Both the position numbers and the translations under genes were made by a program. A stretch of 64,000 nucleotides of DNA, taken from assembly GCA_942490885.1 (NCBI GenBank), contig CALNYT010000002.1, positions 4,340,001 to 4,404,000 of the forward strand, given 5' to 3'. The DNA is from Oceanirhabdus sp942490885 (GTDB lineage Bacteria > Bacillota > Clostridia > Clostridiales > Clostridiaceae). Numbering within the stretch: the first letter of the stretch is position 1; every line of letters begins with the position of its first letter. Below, piece by piece: positions 1-9,163 of the stretch. The notes beneath the pieces were generated by a model that had not been told where the DNA came from, ran no database searches, and saw nothing but the letters and a program-made list of their open reading frames with translations.

Positions 1-2138
1 TATTCAGTAAGTAAGAAGCTGATATCCTGACTCACATTAATACCTTCCATTGTATTAGTATTGAATAAAAAGTATCCTCCACCCTTCATGTTCTCTACCA
101 ACATTCTCTCTCTCTTGTTATCTATTTGAACTATTCTAAAATTCTTCATTTCCCCATTATTGTTTGTGAATTGTTTAATTTCACTAAGCTGTTCTTCTGA
201 TTGTGATTTAAACATCTCACTGTTAGTAAATTCACTTACGCTTCCATTTTTTATATTAATCTGTCTAAAAGTTTCTCCGTTAAATACTACAACGCCCTTA
301 TCATAGTCCCAACTAACCCTATCATCTAGTTTATTATTCTTAATAAATTCATATTCCATTTTCACCATGTCAGAATAAATTTCCTTACCATTTTTGTTTA
401 TCAAAACCATATCTTCTGGCACTTTCAAAATTAAAACATGGCCCTCTTTTCCTACGGATATATCTATAATATCACTATATGTAGAATATATTTTTTTCAC
501 CTTTTTCCCATTTACTGAGTAAACAGCATTATCAGCTAAAACAATAAATTCATCATTAGATATTGCACTTATTTTCTCAAACTTTTTATATTCCCTTTGA
601 ACTAAAATACCATTTGAATTAGGATTATCTACAAATAGAATCTCCCCTCGCATTAAAAGCAAAACACTTATAACCGCCAAAGCAATGACTATAACACTTC
701 CCCATTTAATCATTGTAAGTTTCTTTTTATATTTTTTTATATACTCCTTTTCCTTCAAACCCTTTGCAATCAAAATATGTCCACCAATTGCAATTCCAAA
801 TAAGATAACTGTACTTACAAGTGCATATAATATATTGCTACCTAGGTAAATCCCTCTACTTATGAGTCTTGTATCTTTTATCAATGATACATCTTTAAAA
901 ATCTCAAGAAGCTTATTAATATCTCCTGTAAATCTTCCATAGCTACTTGATATATATGCTATAAATACGTTTATCCCTGAAATAATCATCAAGCAAATAC
1001 CGTATTTTAAAAGCCTATTTTGCTTAGATAACTTACTTAAATTCTTAATAATACTTAAAACTATATAGATTACTACAAGTATGGTTATTATCACAATATA
1101 TTCACTTTTTATAGGATATTCATTCAAAACCTTCTTTGTCACCTCAAGGTGGTTAACATTAAAGTGATTTCCAAATGCTTCTCCCTTAAATGGGATTCCA
1201 AACAAGAACAAAAATATATAAGCAATTATATTTGGAAGAAACACAAATAGCTCCATGAAATTTAACTTACTCTCATTTCTTCCTCCCATATGTAATCCTG
1301 CAAAAACGAATATTACTCCTCCAAGTACAACTGCTAATAATAATGTATCTTTCAATACCCCCTTAATAGCATCTACACTTTCTTTAACTGATTCTCTTTT
1401 AAATATATTTCCTCTTTCTTTTTTTACGATTTTACTGAACCCTAACTGTATTAACATTGAAACAATAAATACGTTAATGATATTTCCCAAGAAATCATAT
1501 GCAAATTTTGCTGTGAAATCTATATTTAAAACTATATCATCTCTGAACGCTGCATTTTTAAAGGAAAGAATGATAAATATGGTTGAAAATATACTTACGA
1601 AAATCGCTGTAGCAAGGTAGTATTTTAGATTCTCCCTTGTTGAATTTTTATTTCTATAAAGAGGTATGTTGCTAATACCAAAAGCTATAACAGGTATTAG
1701 TAGAAACATCATTATAGAAATTTTAATATCCACATTTCCACCTGAAACTGATCCACTACCATCCAATTTTTTAATGGCATATTCCACTCTTCCTCTATTC
1801 AAATAACTCAAATTATAAATATCTAGAGAATTTATTCTAATATTACTTTTTATACTCACTTCATGAAATGCTTTTTCTTTTACTTCTAGGAATTCATTTA
1901 TTCCCACCATGAATAAGTTTGATGTACAAAAACTCAGAACTAATGATATCATTATTGCTACGATAGCACCTATAATACTCTTCTTAATCACATCTCTCTT
2001 TAATAATAAAGCAATATAACTGAAAAAAGTGTGCTTTTCAGTATTTTCAATAATAATGAGTTCATTTTCAACCTTGACTATATCCTTTATCTCTTCATTT
2101 TTTCCGTGGATTTCTCTCTTATCAATGTTATCCCCCAT
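1..2138 (-). CDS. Large polytopic membrane protein, 3' part outside window
   Basis: Reading leftward from an ATG at 2138, the frame stays open to the window edge (at least 712 codons), so the C-terminus is missing. A GGAAGGTG ribosome binding site lies 6 bases before the ATG. I do not recognise the family. After a charged N-terminus of about 50 residues there are roughly ten hydrophobic segments up to about residue 490, for example around residues 55-72, 140-157, 290-312 and 470-490. A hydrophilic, beta-rich stretch of over 200 residues follows and is probably outside the membrane. It appears to be a single transcription unit, divergent from nothing nearby. It could be a transporter-like or envelope-sensing protein; no function is assigned. 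Confidence 0.8.
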   Translation of the reverse strand, partial: MGDNIDKREIHGKNEEIKDIVKVENELIIIENTEKHTFFSYIALLLKRDVIKKSIIGAIVAIMISLVLSFCTSNLFMVGINEFLEVKEKAFHEVSIKSNIRINSLDIYNLSYLNRGRVEYAIKKLDGSGSVSGGNVDIKISIMMFLLIPVIAFGISNIPLYRNKNSTRENLKYYLATAIFVSIFSTIFIILSFKNAAFRDDIVLNIDFTAKFAYDFLGNIINVFIVSMLIQLGFSKIVKKERGNIFKRESVKESVDAIKGVLKDTLLLAVVLGGVIFVFAGLHMGGRNESKLNFMELFVFLPNIIAYIFLFLFGIPFKGEAFGNHFNVNHLEVTKKVLNEYPIKSEYIVIITILVVIYIVLSIIKNLSKLSKQNRLLKYGICLMIISGINVFIAYISSSYGRFTGDINKLLEIFKDVSLIKDTRLISRGIYLGSNILYALVSTVILFGIAIGGHILIAKGLKEKEYIKKYKKKLTMIKWGSVIVIALAVISVLLLMRGEILFVDNPNSNGILVQREYKKFEKISAISNDEFIVLADNAVYSVNGKKVKKIYSTYSDIIDISVGKEGHVLILKVPEDMVLINKNGKEIYSDMVKMEYEFIKNNKLDDRVSWDYDKGVVVFNGETFRQINIKNGSVSEFTNSEMFKSQSEEQLSEIKQFTNNNGEMKNFRIVQIDNKRERMLVENMKGGGYFLFNTNTMEGINVSQDISFLLTE

Positions 2139-2219
2139 AACAAACACCTTCCCCCCTTTTTTTCCTTATATAATTATAAGAACTTATCATTTTTATTATA
2201 TGCAATACTTTCTCTTTAT

Positions 2220-2254
2220 AAAACAACACCCTATTATCCATAGGGTGTTGTTTT
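2220..2254 (-). terminator. Intrinsic terminator after the GGDEF gene
   Basis: Perfect 14-bp inverted repeat (2220-2233 and 2241-2254, loop of 7). On the minus strand it is followed by a T-rich tail. It begins two bases past the stop codon of the diguanylate cyclase gene. Confidence 0.85.
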
Positions 2255-2255
2255 A

Positions 2256-4172
2256 TCATTTCTTCTTATTTTTAACTGAATACATTTTCTCATCTGATAT
2301 TCTTAACAATTCTTCTTTTGTTCTTCCATCTTCAGGGTACTTTGCCCTTCCAACACTTACTCCTAAACGGATGGAATCCCCCTCAATATCAATCTTCATC
2401 TTAACTGAATTTATTATCTTTTGTACCAAATTAGAATTTTCATCATGGTCAATATATTTAGCTAGTATAACGAATTCATCTCCACCAACTCTGTATATTC
2501 TCTCCTCTACAAGTACATTCTTTAGTCTTTCAACTATATTCTTTAATATTTTATCACCGGTTTTATGACCTAGTTTATCATTTACACATTTAAATCCGTC
2601 CAAATCAAGATATAAAAGTTCAAACTGTTCAAATTCATCTCTAAAGCTTTCAAAATCCTTATTGAACATATATCTGTTATATGTTCCCGTAAGCTCATCA
2701 TGATATGCCTTGTACACAGAATCTTTATTATCTTTCATATACTTTGTTATATCATTTACAAATCCCACAACTTCACTTACAAAATGACCTTCATTACTCT
2801 TGTTTTTAATGGGTATCAATATTACATCTAAAATTTTCTCATTCATTACATATTCAAAATTTTGTTTCTCACCTAGAATATATGCTTTAGTCAATTTTGT
2901 CTTATTCTTATTAAGAAAATCTAAATCCATCTTTTCTTCCATTGGAATTAGTTCCCCTTTTAATGCCACATAATTATCTTGTGATATGGTTCTACCATCC
3001 TTATAAGTTAGATACATTTTATTATCTATAACTTTATATCTAAATATGCAATCTGGCATATTTGTAACCACATCTTTGAACTCTTCAATAACCTCAAGTC
3101 TCTTCTTCTCTACTTCAAGTAGATTTTCATACTTTTTAAGCTTATTTTTTACAACTACACTTATAATAAAACTTATTATAAGGCATATTAATAAAACTAT
3201 AGCTGCAATCTTGAAATCACAATATGAGAAAAAGTTCTTTTCCAAAATTAAACTTATATATAATTCCTTACTTATAGGAATGAATACTGCACACACCTTT
3301 TTATCATATAATGATGCCTTTATAAATTCCATATCCTTTTCAAATTTGATATCATAAGGTGATATGTTCATTGATAAGAAATCCACAGGTGTCATATTGC
3401 CATATAAAACAAAAGGGTCATTTGATTTTTTATCATAAAATTCTTTCCAATACTCTGCATTAATCATACAAATTTCATTAATACCATCAACTTTATTTGT
3501 AAATTCATCAAACACATTATTTAATGCATTTGTTCCAAATTCATTATATTTTTCCTCTTCTAATATCCCATTTATTAAATATCCTTGTTCATCATTATAA
3601 TAATAAGCAAATTTATAATACTTTTTTACCTTATTTTGCTTATAATTAATATAGGAATATGTTTTTGGACCTATCCAATATTGATCTTTACTGTACCCTC
3701 TTCCTATTGAAACTTCTTTATTATCAAATAATTGAGTAAATGCATCAAACCAATATCCCCATTTTGATGTTTTAGTGCCTTCTTCATCTTTGATAGATGA
3801 TTTGCTGATAATTACCTCTCCATCTTCCTTACGATCAAGAAATGCTAATTCTGATAATCCATATTTATCTTTCAAATCAAATATAAGTTCATCACTTATG
3901 TCTTGAAAAGGAATATCCTTTAACTCTTCATTCATGTTCTTCAATCTATGATATAGTTCTATCTCAATTTCTTTTTCTTTTTCAAGAGCAATTTTATAAT
4001 CCTCTTGAATCGATATTCTAAAAGAAGATGCAACAAAACTTAATAGTTCTTCCTGACTCTTTCTTAATTTTATCTTCATAAACCCATATGTTATGCTAAA
4101 TGTCATTATAGCAATTAAAAAAAACTCAATAGCTAATTGATATTTTTTACTTGTTCCTTTTTTTATAATCAT
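2256..4172 (-). CDS. Membrane-anchored diguanylate cyclase (GGDEF domain)
   Basis: Predicted to make cyclic di-GMP from two GTP. I chose the ATG at 4172, which has GGGGG four bases upstream, over an upstream TTG at 4196 that adds eight residues; the product is 638 residues. One N-terminal membrane segment (about residues 12-32), a sensor region of about 290 residues outside the membrane, and a second membrane segment (about 320-342) precede a short coiled coil, a PAS-like fold and a C-terminal GGDEF domain with the intact RVGGDEFVILA active-site motif. The RxxD inhibitory site normally found five residues before GGDEF is absent, so product inhibition through that site is unlikely. Monocistronic, with its own terminator. 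The ligand of the sensor region cannot be read from sequence. Confidence 0.93.
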   Translation of the reverse strand: MIIKKGTSKKYQLAIEFFLIAIMTFSITYGFMKIKLRKSQEELLSFVASSFRISIQEDYKIALEKEKEIEIELYHRLKNMNEELKDIPFQDISDELIFDLKDKYGLSELAFLDRKEDGEVIISKSSIKDEEGTKTSKWGYWFDAFTQLFDNKEVSIGRGYSKDQYWIGPKTYSYINYKQNKVKKYYKFAYYYNDEQGYLINGILEEEKYNEFGTNALNNVFDEFTNKVDGINEICMINAEYWKEFYDKKSNDPFVLYGNMTPVDFLSMNISPYDIKFEKDMEFIKASLYDKKVCAVFIPISKELYISLILEKNFFSYCDFKIAAIVLLICLIISFIISVVVKNKLKKYENLLEVEKKRLEVIEEFKDVVTNMPDCIFRYKVIDNKMYLTYKDGRTISQDNYVALKGELIPMEEKMDLDFLNKNKTKLTKAYILGEKQNFEYVMNEKILDVILIPIKNKSNEGHFVSEVVGFVNDITKYMKDNKDSVYKAYHDELTGTYNRYMFNKDFESFRDEFEQFELLYLDLDGFKCVNDKLGHKTGDKILKNIVERLKNVLVEERIYRVGGDEFVILAKYIDHDENSNLVQKIINSVKMKIDIEGDSIRLGVSVGRAKYPEDGRTKEELLRISDEKMYSVKNKKK

Positions 4173-4345
4173 AGTACCCCCAAAACAAACTAACAATTAT
4201 TTCTTATATAAGTTACATTATACTCCAAATATACCCATATATAAACATTTATTTTCAAGAATAGTATATATACCTAAATTTTTCTATATAACATAATTTA
4301 AATTTAGTTTTCTACGCTTTTTTTATTAAACTTTTAAAAAATAAA

Positions 4346-4374
4346 AAACCCCATTCACACATAAAATGAGGTTT
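4346..4374 (-). terminator. Intrinsic terminator after the DUF896 gene
   Basis: Arms at 4346-4355 and 4365-4374 pair with one G-T. On the minus strand the stem is followed by a long T tract (poly-A at 4335-4348 on the plus strand). Confidence 0.8.
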
Positions 4375-4387
4375 GATATAAAACAAT

Positions 4388-4594
4388 TTATATTTTATAT
4401 TTTGGCTTTTTGTTAGTTTTTTCAACTTTATTAAGATTACATTTGAAATTACCTTTAATAACACTAATGTAATATTGTCTTATCTCCGCTTGCTCTTGTC
4501 TTTCTTCTTCTGTAAGTCCTTCATTTTTACTTTTATTATATAAAGTATTTATTCTTTCAATAACTTTTTTAAATTCCATTTTACTGTAATCCAT
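4388..4594 (-). CDS. DUF896 / UPF0291 small protein (YnzC family)
   Basis: This 68-residue protein carries the family pattern: an N-terminal helix with INTLYNKSKNEGLTEEERQ, then RQYYISVIKGNF, forming a two-helix bundle. Family members are small cytosolic proteins with no firmly established activity; the Bacillus subtilis relative YnzC is in the SOS-induced yneA operon. An AGAGGAG ribosome binding site lies just before the ATG. I saw no LexA-type box upstream. The gene stands alone between a terminator downstream and a striking nested palindrome upstream. The C-terminus is lysine-rich and slightly longer than in the shortest family members. Confidence 0.85.
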   Translation of the reverse strand: MDYSKMEFKKVIERINTLYNKSKNEGLTEEERQEQAEIRQYYISVIKGNFKCNLNKVEKTNKKPKYKI

Positions 4595-4657
4595 AACTTC
4601 ATCTCCTCTAAAGTGTATAATCCTTATATTATTTTATCTTATGAGTATTATTTTGTA

Positions 4658-4715
4658 CACCCCAGGGGAATTTACCCCTGGGGTTTTTTCCCCAGGGGTA
4701 AATTCCCCTGGGGTG
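4658..4715. repeat. Nested perfect palindrome of 26-bp arms
   Basis: Arms 4658-4683 and 4690-4715 are exact inverted copies around a TTTTTT loop. Each arm is itself a hairpin, with CCCCAGGGG and CCCCTGGGG separated by six bases, so the site can fold as one long stem or as two small ones. It is extremely GC-rich for this genome. It lies between the 3' end of the vWA gene and the 5' end of the DUF896 gene, both on the minus strand. No T tract follows on the minus strand, so it is not a standard terminator. Confidence 0.9.
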
Positions 4716-4735
4716 GTTAAGGGGTTATCATCTTT

Positions 4736-6520
4736 TTATCTGATAGCTTTAACAAGTTCAGCCAATTTTATGAATTCAGCTCTATATCCATTTACATCTA
4801 CTCCCTTGCCTTTTCTCGCTCGTTTTATAACATCATCTATTGATGCCATTCCTTTATATTCTGAATCCTTTAATATCAATCCAAGTTCAACCACAGCACT
4901 GGCGAAATCAAAATCATGGCTATTTATACCCTTAATTTCCTTATCTCCTATAGCGCTAGCAATAAGTTCACTGTTGTTCTTATTTGGATGTTTATATCTG
5001 ATTTTAACATTTATCCACTCATTACTCTCACTATTTATATTGTTTTGGTACTTTAATGGATCTACACCAGGAACTACTTCTTTAGATCCATATGGTATTA
5101 TTTCATAGAATGCAGTAACCGTATGTCCAGCCCCCATCTCCCCTGCATCTTTAGTATCATCGTTAAAATCTTCATTATTTAATCTTCTATTATCATAACC
5201 AACCAATCTATATCCTTTCACTTTAGCAGGATTAAACTCAACTTGCAGCTTCACATCTTTAGCTACAGTATATAATGTAGCTCCCATCTCATTAACAAGA
5301 ACCTTCTTTGCTTCCATTATAGAATCAATATATGCATAGTTTCCATTCCCCTTGTCTGCCAAAATTTCCATCTTTGAATCTTTAAGATTTCCTTCTCCAA
5401 AACCTAGCACACTAAGGAATATACCTTCGTTTCTTTTCTCTTCAATCAACCTTTCAAGTTCTCGTTCACTACTCATTCCAACATTGAAATCCCCATCCGT
5501 TGCTAAAATAACTCTATTATTACCATTCTTTATAAAGTTATTCTTAGCCATACTGTATGCAAGTTCTATACCCTCACCTCCAGCTGTTGATCCACCCGCA
5601 TATAAATTATCAAGAACTTGTATAATTCTTTCCTTATTAGCTCCTGAAGTAGGCATAAGTGCTACCCCTGAATCTCCTGCATATACTACGATAGATACAC
5701 TGTCTTCCTCTCTTAAATTCTTCACTAGCATTTTAAAAGCATTTTTTAATAGTGGTAACTTATCTTCATCGTCCATGGAACCTGAAACATCAACTAAAAA
5801 TACCAAATTATTACCCTTTGTCTCCTCAATATGGATTTCCTTTGCCTTAAGTCCTATCATAGCGAGGTACCTATTAGAATTCCAAGGACATTGCCCAATT
5901 TCCCCATATATTTCAACAGGCTTATCTCCATAAGGCTCATTATAATCATATGTGAAATAATTTACCATTTCCTCAATTCTAACAGAATCTTTAGGCGGCA
6001 ACATTCCATCCATAAGAACTCTTCTCACATTACTGTATGATGCTGTGTCAACATCAATAGAAAATGTAGATAGTGGATCTGTAGAGACACCCTTTATACC
6101 ATTTTCCTCAAATATCCCATATTCCTCACTATTTTGATTGGTAAAATTAACTGCTACTTTATTCTTATCATATGAATAGTTAACAGTTTCTTTACTGTCA
6201 TTTATTTCACACTCATCTTTTGTTTTAGCTTCATAGTCATTTTTTATATTACCCTTAGAGAAATCTTTATTTGCTATATTCTCTTCTAGTGACTGTTCAC
6301 TGCTTTTATCCTGAGCATTATTATTAATTGTACCAGTATCATCTTTTTCTTCCTTATTTTCATTTACTTCTTGGTTACTGGAATTGATATTTCTTTTAAC
6401 CTCTTTATCATTAGTATCTTTTCCACTATTTAATGCGTTATCATTTCTAGAACTATTCCCACAAGAACTTACAATAAGAGAAACGACCAACATAATAGCT
6501 AACAAAACTTTCTTTTTCAT
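4736..6520 (-). CDS. vWA-domain lipoprotein (YfbK-like, DUF3520)
   Basis: 594 residues. The N-terminus is a lipoprotein signal with lipobox VSSC (Cys20), then a low-complexity Asn/Glu/Lys linker to about residue 130, so the protein should be tethered to the outer face of the membrane. Next comes the extension found before the vWA domain in the YfbK family (about 140-215), then the vWA domain with an intact metal-ion-dependent adhesion site DVSGS at 244-248, and the C-terminal DUF3520 region to the end. Metal-dependent protein or ligand binding is likely; the partner is unknown. A strong GGAGG site precedes the ATG. Transcribed alone, divergently from the lipoprotein gene at 6701. Confidence 0.92.
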   Translation of the reverse strand: MKKKVLLAIMLVVSLIVSSCGNSSRNDNALNSGKDTNDKEVKRNINSSNQEVNENKEEKDDTGTINNNAQDKSSEQSLEENIANKDFSKGNIKNDYEAKTKDECEINDSKETVNYSYDKNKVAVNFTNQNSEEYGIFEENGIKGVSTDPLSTFSIDVDTASYSNVRRVLMDGMLPPKDSVRIEEMVNYFTYDYNEPYGDKPVEIYGEIGQCPWNSNRYLAMIGLKAKEIHIEETKGNNLVFLVDVSGSMDDEDKLPLLKNAFKMLVKNLREEDSVSIVVYAGDSGVALMPTSGANKERIIQVLDNLYAGGSTAGGEGIELAYSMAKNNFIKNGNNRVILATDGDFNVGMSSERELERLIEEKRNEGIFLSVLGFGEGNLKDSKMEILADKGNGNYAYIDSIMEAKKVLVNEMGATLYTVAKDVKLQVEFNPAKVKGYRLVGYDNRRLNNEDFNDDTKDAGEMGAGHTVTAFYEIIPYGSKEVVPGVDPLKYQNNINSESNEWINVKIRYKHPNKNNSELIASAIGDKEIKGINSHDFDFASAVVELGLILKDSEYKGMASIDDVIKRARKGKGVDVNGYRAEFIKLAELVKAIR

Positions 6521-6637
6521 ATCAAACCTCCTATTTAATTATATATAATGTTAAATAAATACCCTTATATATCCATATACCTTCTATACGCAATTAAAAA
6601 AGAAAAGTTACTTAAATGTTAATATTTTTATATTTTG

Positions 6638-6666
6638 TTGATATTTCCCAGCAAAAGGTATATGAT
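6638..6666 (+). promoter_or_regulatory. Sigma-A-type promoter of the small lipoprotein gene
   Basis: TTGATA at 6638-6643 and TATGAT at 6661-6666 are separated by exactly 17 bp, 34 bases upstream of the start codon of the lipoprotein gene. Confidence 0.8.
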
Positions 6667-6700
6667 ATATATTGATGTATTATTTAAGGGGGTATTTGAA

Positions 6701-7264
6701 ATGAAAAAAATATTATGTTTTTCTTTAACTTTAATCATGACTTTAACCTTAATGGTCGGTTGTGGTAAAAAATCTTCAAGCGATGAGGTATCATCTGCAG
6801 TTAACACTACTTTAACTGCTTTAAAAGACTTTGATACATCTAAAATCACTGAATCCGTAACTGGTTCTACTGATATGTTTAACGAATCTGAAGGAGATGA
6901 ATTATTCGCTCAAATATTTTCAAACATGAAATTCAAGATAACTAATACAGAAGTAGATGGTGATGAAGCAGTCGCTACAGCAGAAATTGAAATTATTGAT
7001 TTTACTGAGTTCATGGGATTTATGATGCAACAAGCTATTGCATTAGGTTTCTCTGGTTTAGATGAAGAGGCTCTACAAGAAGAAATGATAAAAAAAATTG
7101 ATGAGGCTATTAAAGATAATCAATTCACTTCCACTAAAAGAACTGTTGAAATAAACTGTAAAAAAGTTGATGGAGATTGGAAAGTTGTAGCTGATGAAAC
7201 CTTAACAAAAGCTATATTTGGAGATGCATTGTCAGAACTTGGAGAATCTTTTAATAAGAATTAG
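6701..7264 (+). CDS. Small secreted lipoprotein, DUF4878/DUF5105-like
   Basis: The start chosen is the ATG at 6701, preceded by AAGGGGG. An in-frame ATG at 6635 would overlap the promoter and remove the signal peptide from the N-terminus. The 187-residue product begins with MKKILCFSL and a lipobox LMVGC, so it should be lipid-anchored outside the membrane. The mature part has the compact alpha+beta pattern of NTF2-like lipoproteins in clostridia: a helix containing SAVNTTLTALKDFD, and later strands ending in KVDGDWKVVADETL. Function is unknown; family members are ordinary envelope lipoproteins. It has its own promoter and a terminator shared with the converging ABC operon. Confidence 0.85.
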   Translation: MKKILCFSLTLIMTLTLMVGCGKKSSSDEVSSAVNTTLTALKDFDTSKITESVTGSTDMFNESEGDELFAQIFSNMKFKITNTEVDGDEAVATAEIEIIDFTEFMGFMMQQAIALGFSGLDEEALQEEMIKKIDEAIKDNQFTSTKRTVEINCKKVDGDWKVVADETLTKAIFGDALSELGESFNKN

Positions 7265-7302
7265 GCACATAAAAAAATAATCAACTCGGTTTGAAAATTG
7301 AT

Positions 7303-7334
7303 AAGGACTATGAATAATTGTATTCATAGTCCTT
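7303..7334. terminator. Bidirectional terminator
   Basis: Perfect 13-bp arms (7303-7315, 7322-7334) around a 6-base loop between the converging lipoprotein and ABC-exporter genes. Confidence 0.85.
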
Positions 7335-7345
7335 TATTATAGGTA

Positions 7346-8347
7346 CTAACTATGTTTTCTATATATCCCTTTAACAATCTGCTCAACATTCATATCCTCA
7401 ATAATAAGGTCCTTTATCTCAACACCTTTTACTATTGAACTTATAATATGTGACATTTCAGTTTTTCTTCTATCAAAAGTAAGGTTAAGATAGTTCCCAT
7501 CTATATGACTTCGAATATCTTTTTCTTCTAAGTTAAGTAACTTGGGAATCTTTAAATTCTTTATCTTATCTATATTCTTCACTTCAATCTTAAGAGTTTT
7601 CTCCACTCCAAATTCTTTTTTCAACTCCTTCAATTCACCATCGTATATCTTCTTACCTTCATCAATCATAATAACCCTGTGACTTAATTCTTCAATATCA
7701 CTCATATCATGGGTGGTTAATATAATAGTAGTATTATATTCCCTATTTATCTCCTTTATAGCATCTCTTATTCTCTCTTTTACCATAACATCAAGTCCTA
7801 TTGTAGGCTCATCAAGATATAGTATCTTGGGATTATGAATAAGTGATGCAGCAAGATCCGCCCTCATTCTCTGCCCAAGAGATAATGTTCTTACAGCATT
7901 ATTCTTGAACTTTGATAGTTCAAGAACTTCCTCTAGAAAATCTAATCTTTCATTGAAGGCCTTATCCTCAACTTCATATATATCCTTCAAAATATTGAAT
8001 GTCTCTCCTAATGGCAAGTCCCACCACAGTTGTGTTTTCTGCCCAAAAACAACCCCAATATTCTTTGCATTTTTAGTTCTATTCTCATAAGGAATCAACC
8101 CATTAACTATACATTCTCCACTGGTTGGGACTAGTATCCCACTCATCATCTTTATAGTTGTAGACTTACCAGCACCATTTGATCCTATATATCCAACTAT
8201 TTCCCCTTCATTTATTTTAAAATTCATATTATCTACCGCTCTTTTTATTTCGAAATCATTCTTGAACAAACTCTTGAATGTTCCTTTAATACCTGTCCCT
8301 TTTTTGTATATTTTGAAATCCCTAGTAAGATTCTTAACCTCTATCAT
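7346..8347 (-). CDS. ABC-2 exporter, ATP-binding protein (viologen/YhaQ-type)
   Basis: Energises the two permeases encoded just upstream. All nucleotide-binding motifs are present: Walker A GSNGAGKST at 55-63, a Q-loop VFGQKTQLWWDLP that is characteristic of the viologen-exporter subfamily, signature SLGQRMRADL, Walker B ILYLDEPTIGLD and the switch histidine in TTHDMSD. The C-terminal 100 residues form the additional domain of this subfamily. It is the last gene of a three-gene operon (9991 to 7346), 19 bp after the second permease. Substrate unknown; relatives export dyes, viologens or antibiotics. Confidence 0.92.
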   Translation of the reverse strand: MIEVKNLTRDFKIYKKGTGIKGTFKSLFKNDFEIKRAVDNMNFKINEGEIVGYIGSNGAGKSTTIKMMSGILVPTSGECIVNGLIPYENRTKNAKNIGVVFGQKTQLWWDLPLGETFNILKDIYEVEDKAFNERLDFLEEVLELSKFKNNAVRTLSLGQRMRADLAASLIHNPKILYLDEPTIGLDVMVKERIRDAIKEINREYNTTIILTTHDMSDIEELSHRVIMIDEGKKIYDGELKELKKEFGVEKTLKIEVKNIDKIKNLKIPKLLNLEEKDIRSHIDGNYLNLTFDRRKTEMSHIISSIVKGVEIKDLIIEDMNVEQIVKGIYRKHS

Positions 8348-8366
8348 TTATATCCCCTCCATTCTA

Positions 8367-9158
8367 TTAATTTCCTGCACTCTCATAGTTCTTAACACCT
8401 ATACACCAAGTGCTATAGGCGATAATAAATGATACTATAGCAACAACAACCGTTCCAAAAACTCCCCAATATACACTGCTTTTCTTAAGAAAATATGATG
8501 CTGGAATAAATGCTGTAAATGCAAATGGAATTATGAATGTGGTAACCGCTTGAATACCCTTTGAATATATGTTATTAGGATACTTTGAAAAATCTGAAAA
8601 ACTATATACCATCATTAAAACTTGCATGCTTCTCTTTATCCAAAAAGCTAAAGAAGCAATAAACAACTTTATAGACGTGTATATTACCGCTCCTGCAATA
8701 ATTAGAACAATAAATAATAATCCCTCTACTATAGTGAAGGTCATATTCAATTTTCTACAGGCAATACCAATTATTAAACCACCTGTAACTAGTTCTCCAA
8801 TAGCATCTAGCTGAAGTCTCTCAGCAATAACCTGAAACAGAGGATTTAAAGGCCTTAATATGTATCTATCAAAATCACCCTTTACTATGGTATCTCTACT
8901 GAATATCCATAAATAATCCGTTAGAAGATGATCTATTCCTCTTGGTAATTGTGCAAATCCATATATGAATAAGATTTCATAGAAACTCCAACCATTGAGA
9001 TTTGGAATATTCTCAAAAACAAGATACAGAAATGCAATTCCTGACATCTGTACAGCGAAGAAACCAACAAAACCTATAAAGAAATTAGCTTTTGATTGCA
9101 TTAGAATCTTTAAATACTGAGCAACGAATCGCTTATATAACTTCCAATATCTACTCAT
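8367..9158 (-). CDS. ABC-2 family permease (PF06182 type)
   Basis: 263-residue integral membrane protein with about six membrane segments, paralogous in type to the preceding permease. I place the start at the ATG at 9158, preceded by GGGAGG within the end of the upstream gene, rather than at 9248, which would overlap that gene by 85 bases. A conserved cytosolic loop, KGDFDRYILRPLNPLFQ, is typical of the family and contacts the ATPase. With the neighbouring permease it should form the heterodimeric pore of the exporter. Confidence 0.9.
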   Translation of the reverse strand: MSRYWKLYKRFVAQYLKILMQSKANFFIGFVGFFAVQMSGIAFLYLVFENIPNLNGWSFYEILFIYGFAQLPRGIDHLLTDYLWIFSRDTIVKGDFDRYILRPLNPLFQVIAERLQLDAIGELVTGGLIIGIACRKLNMTFTIVEGLLFIVLIIAGAVIYTSIKLFIASLAFWIKRSMQVLMMVYSFSDFSKYPNNIYSKGIQAVTTFIIPFAFTAFIPASYFLKKSSVYWGVFGTVVVAIVSFIIAYSTWCIGVKNYESAGN

Positions 9159-9163
9159 TATCT

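Noticed and set aside
2029..2568. Long plus-strand ORF at the left
   Set aside because: Antisense to the membrane-protein and GGDEF genes, no ribosome binding site, low-complexity composition.
4641..5108. Plus-strand ORF with repeated TPGEF/SPGV motifs
   Set aside because: The motif comes from translating the nested palindrome, and the rest is the antisense of the vWA lipoprotein gene.
5352..5933. 193-codon plus-strand ORF
   Set aside because: Lies wholly opposite the well-supported vWA gene.
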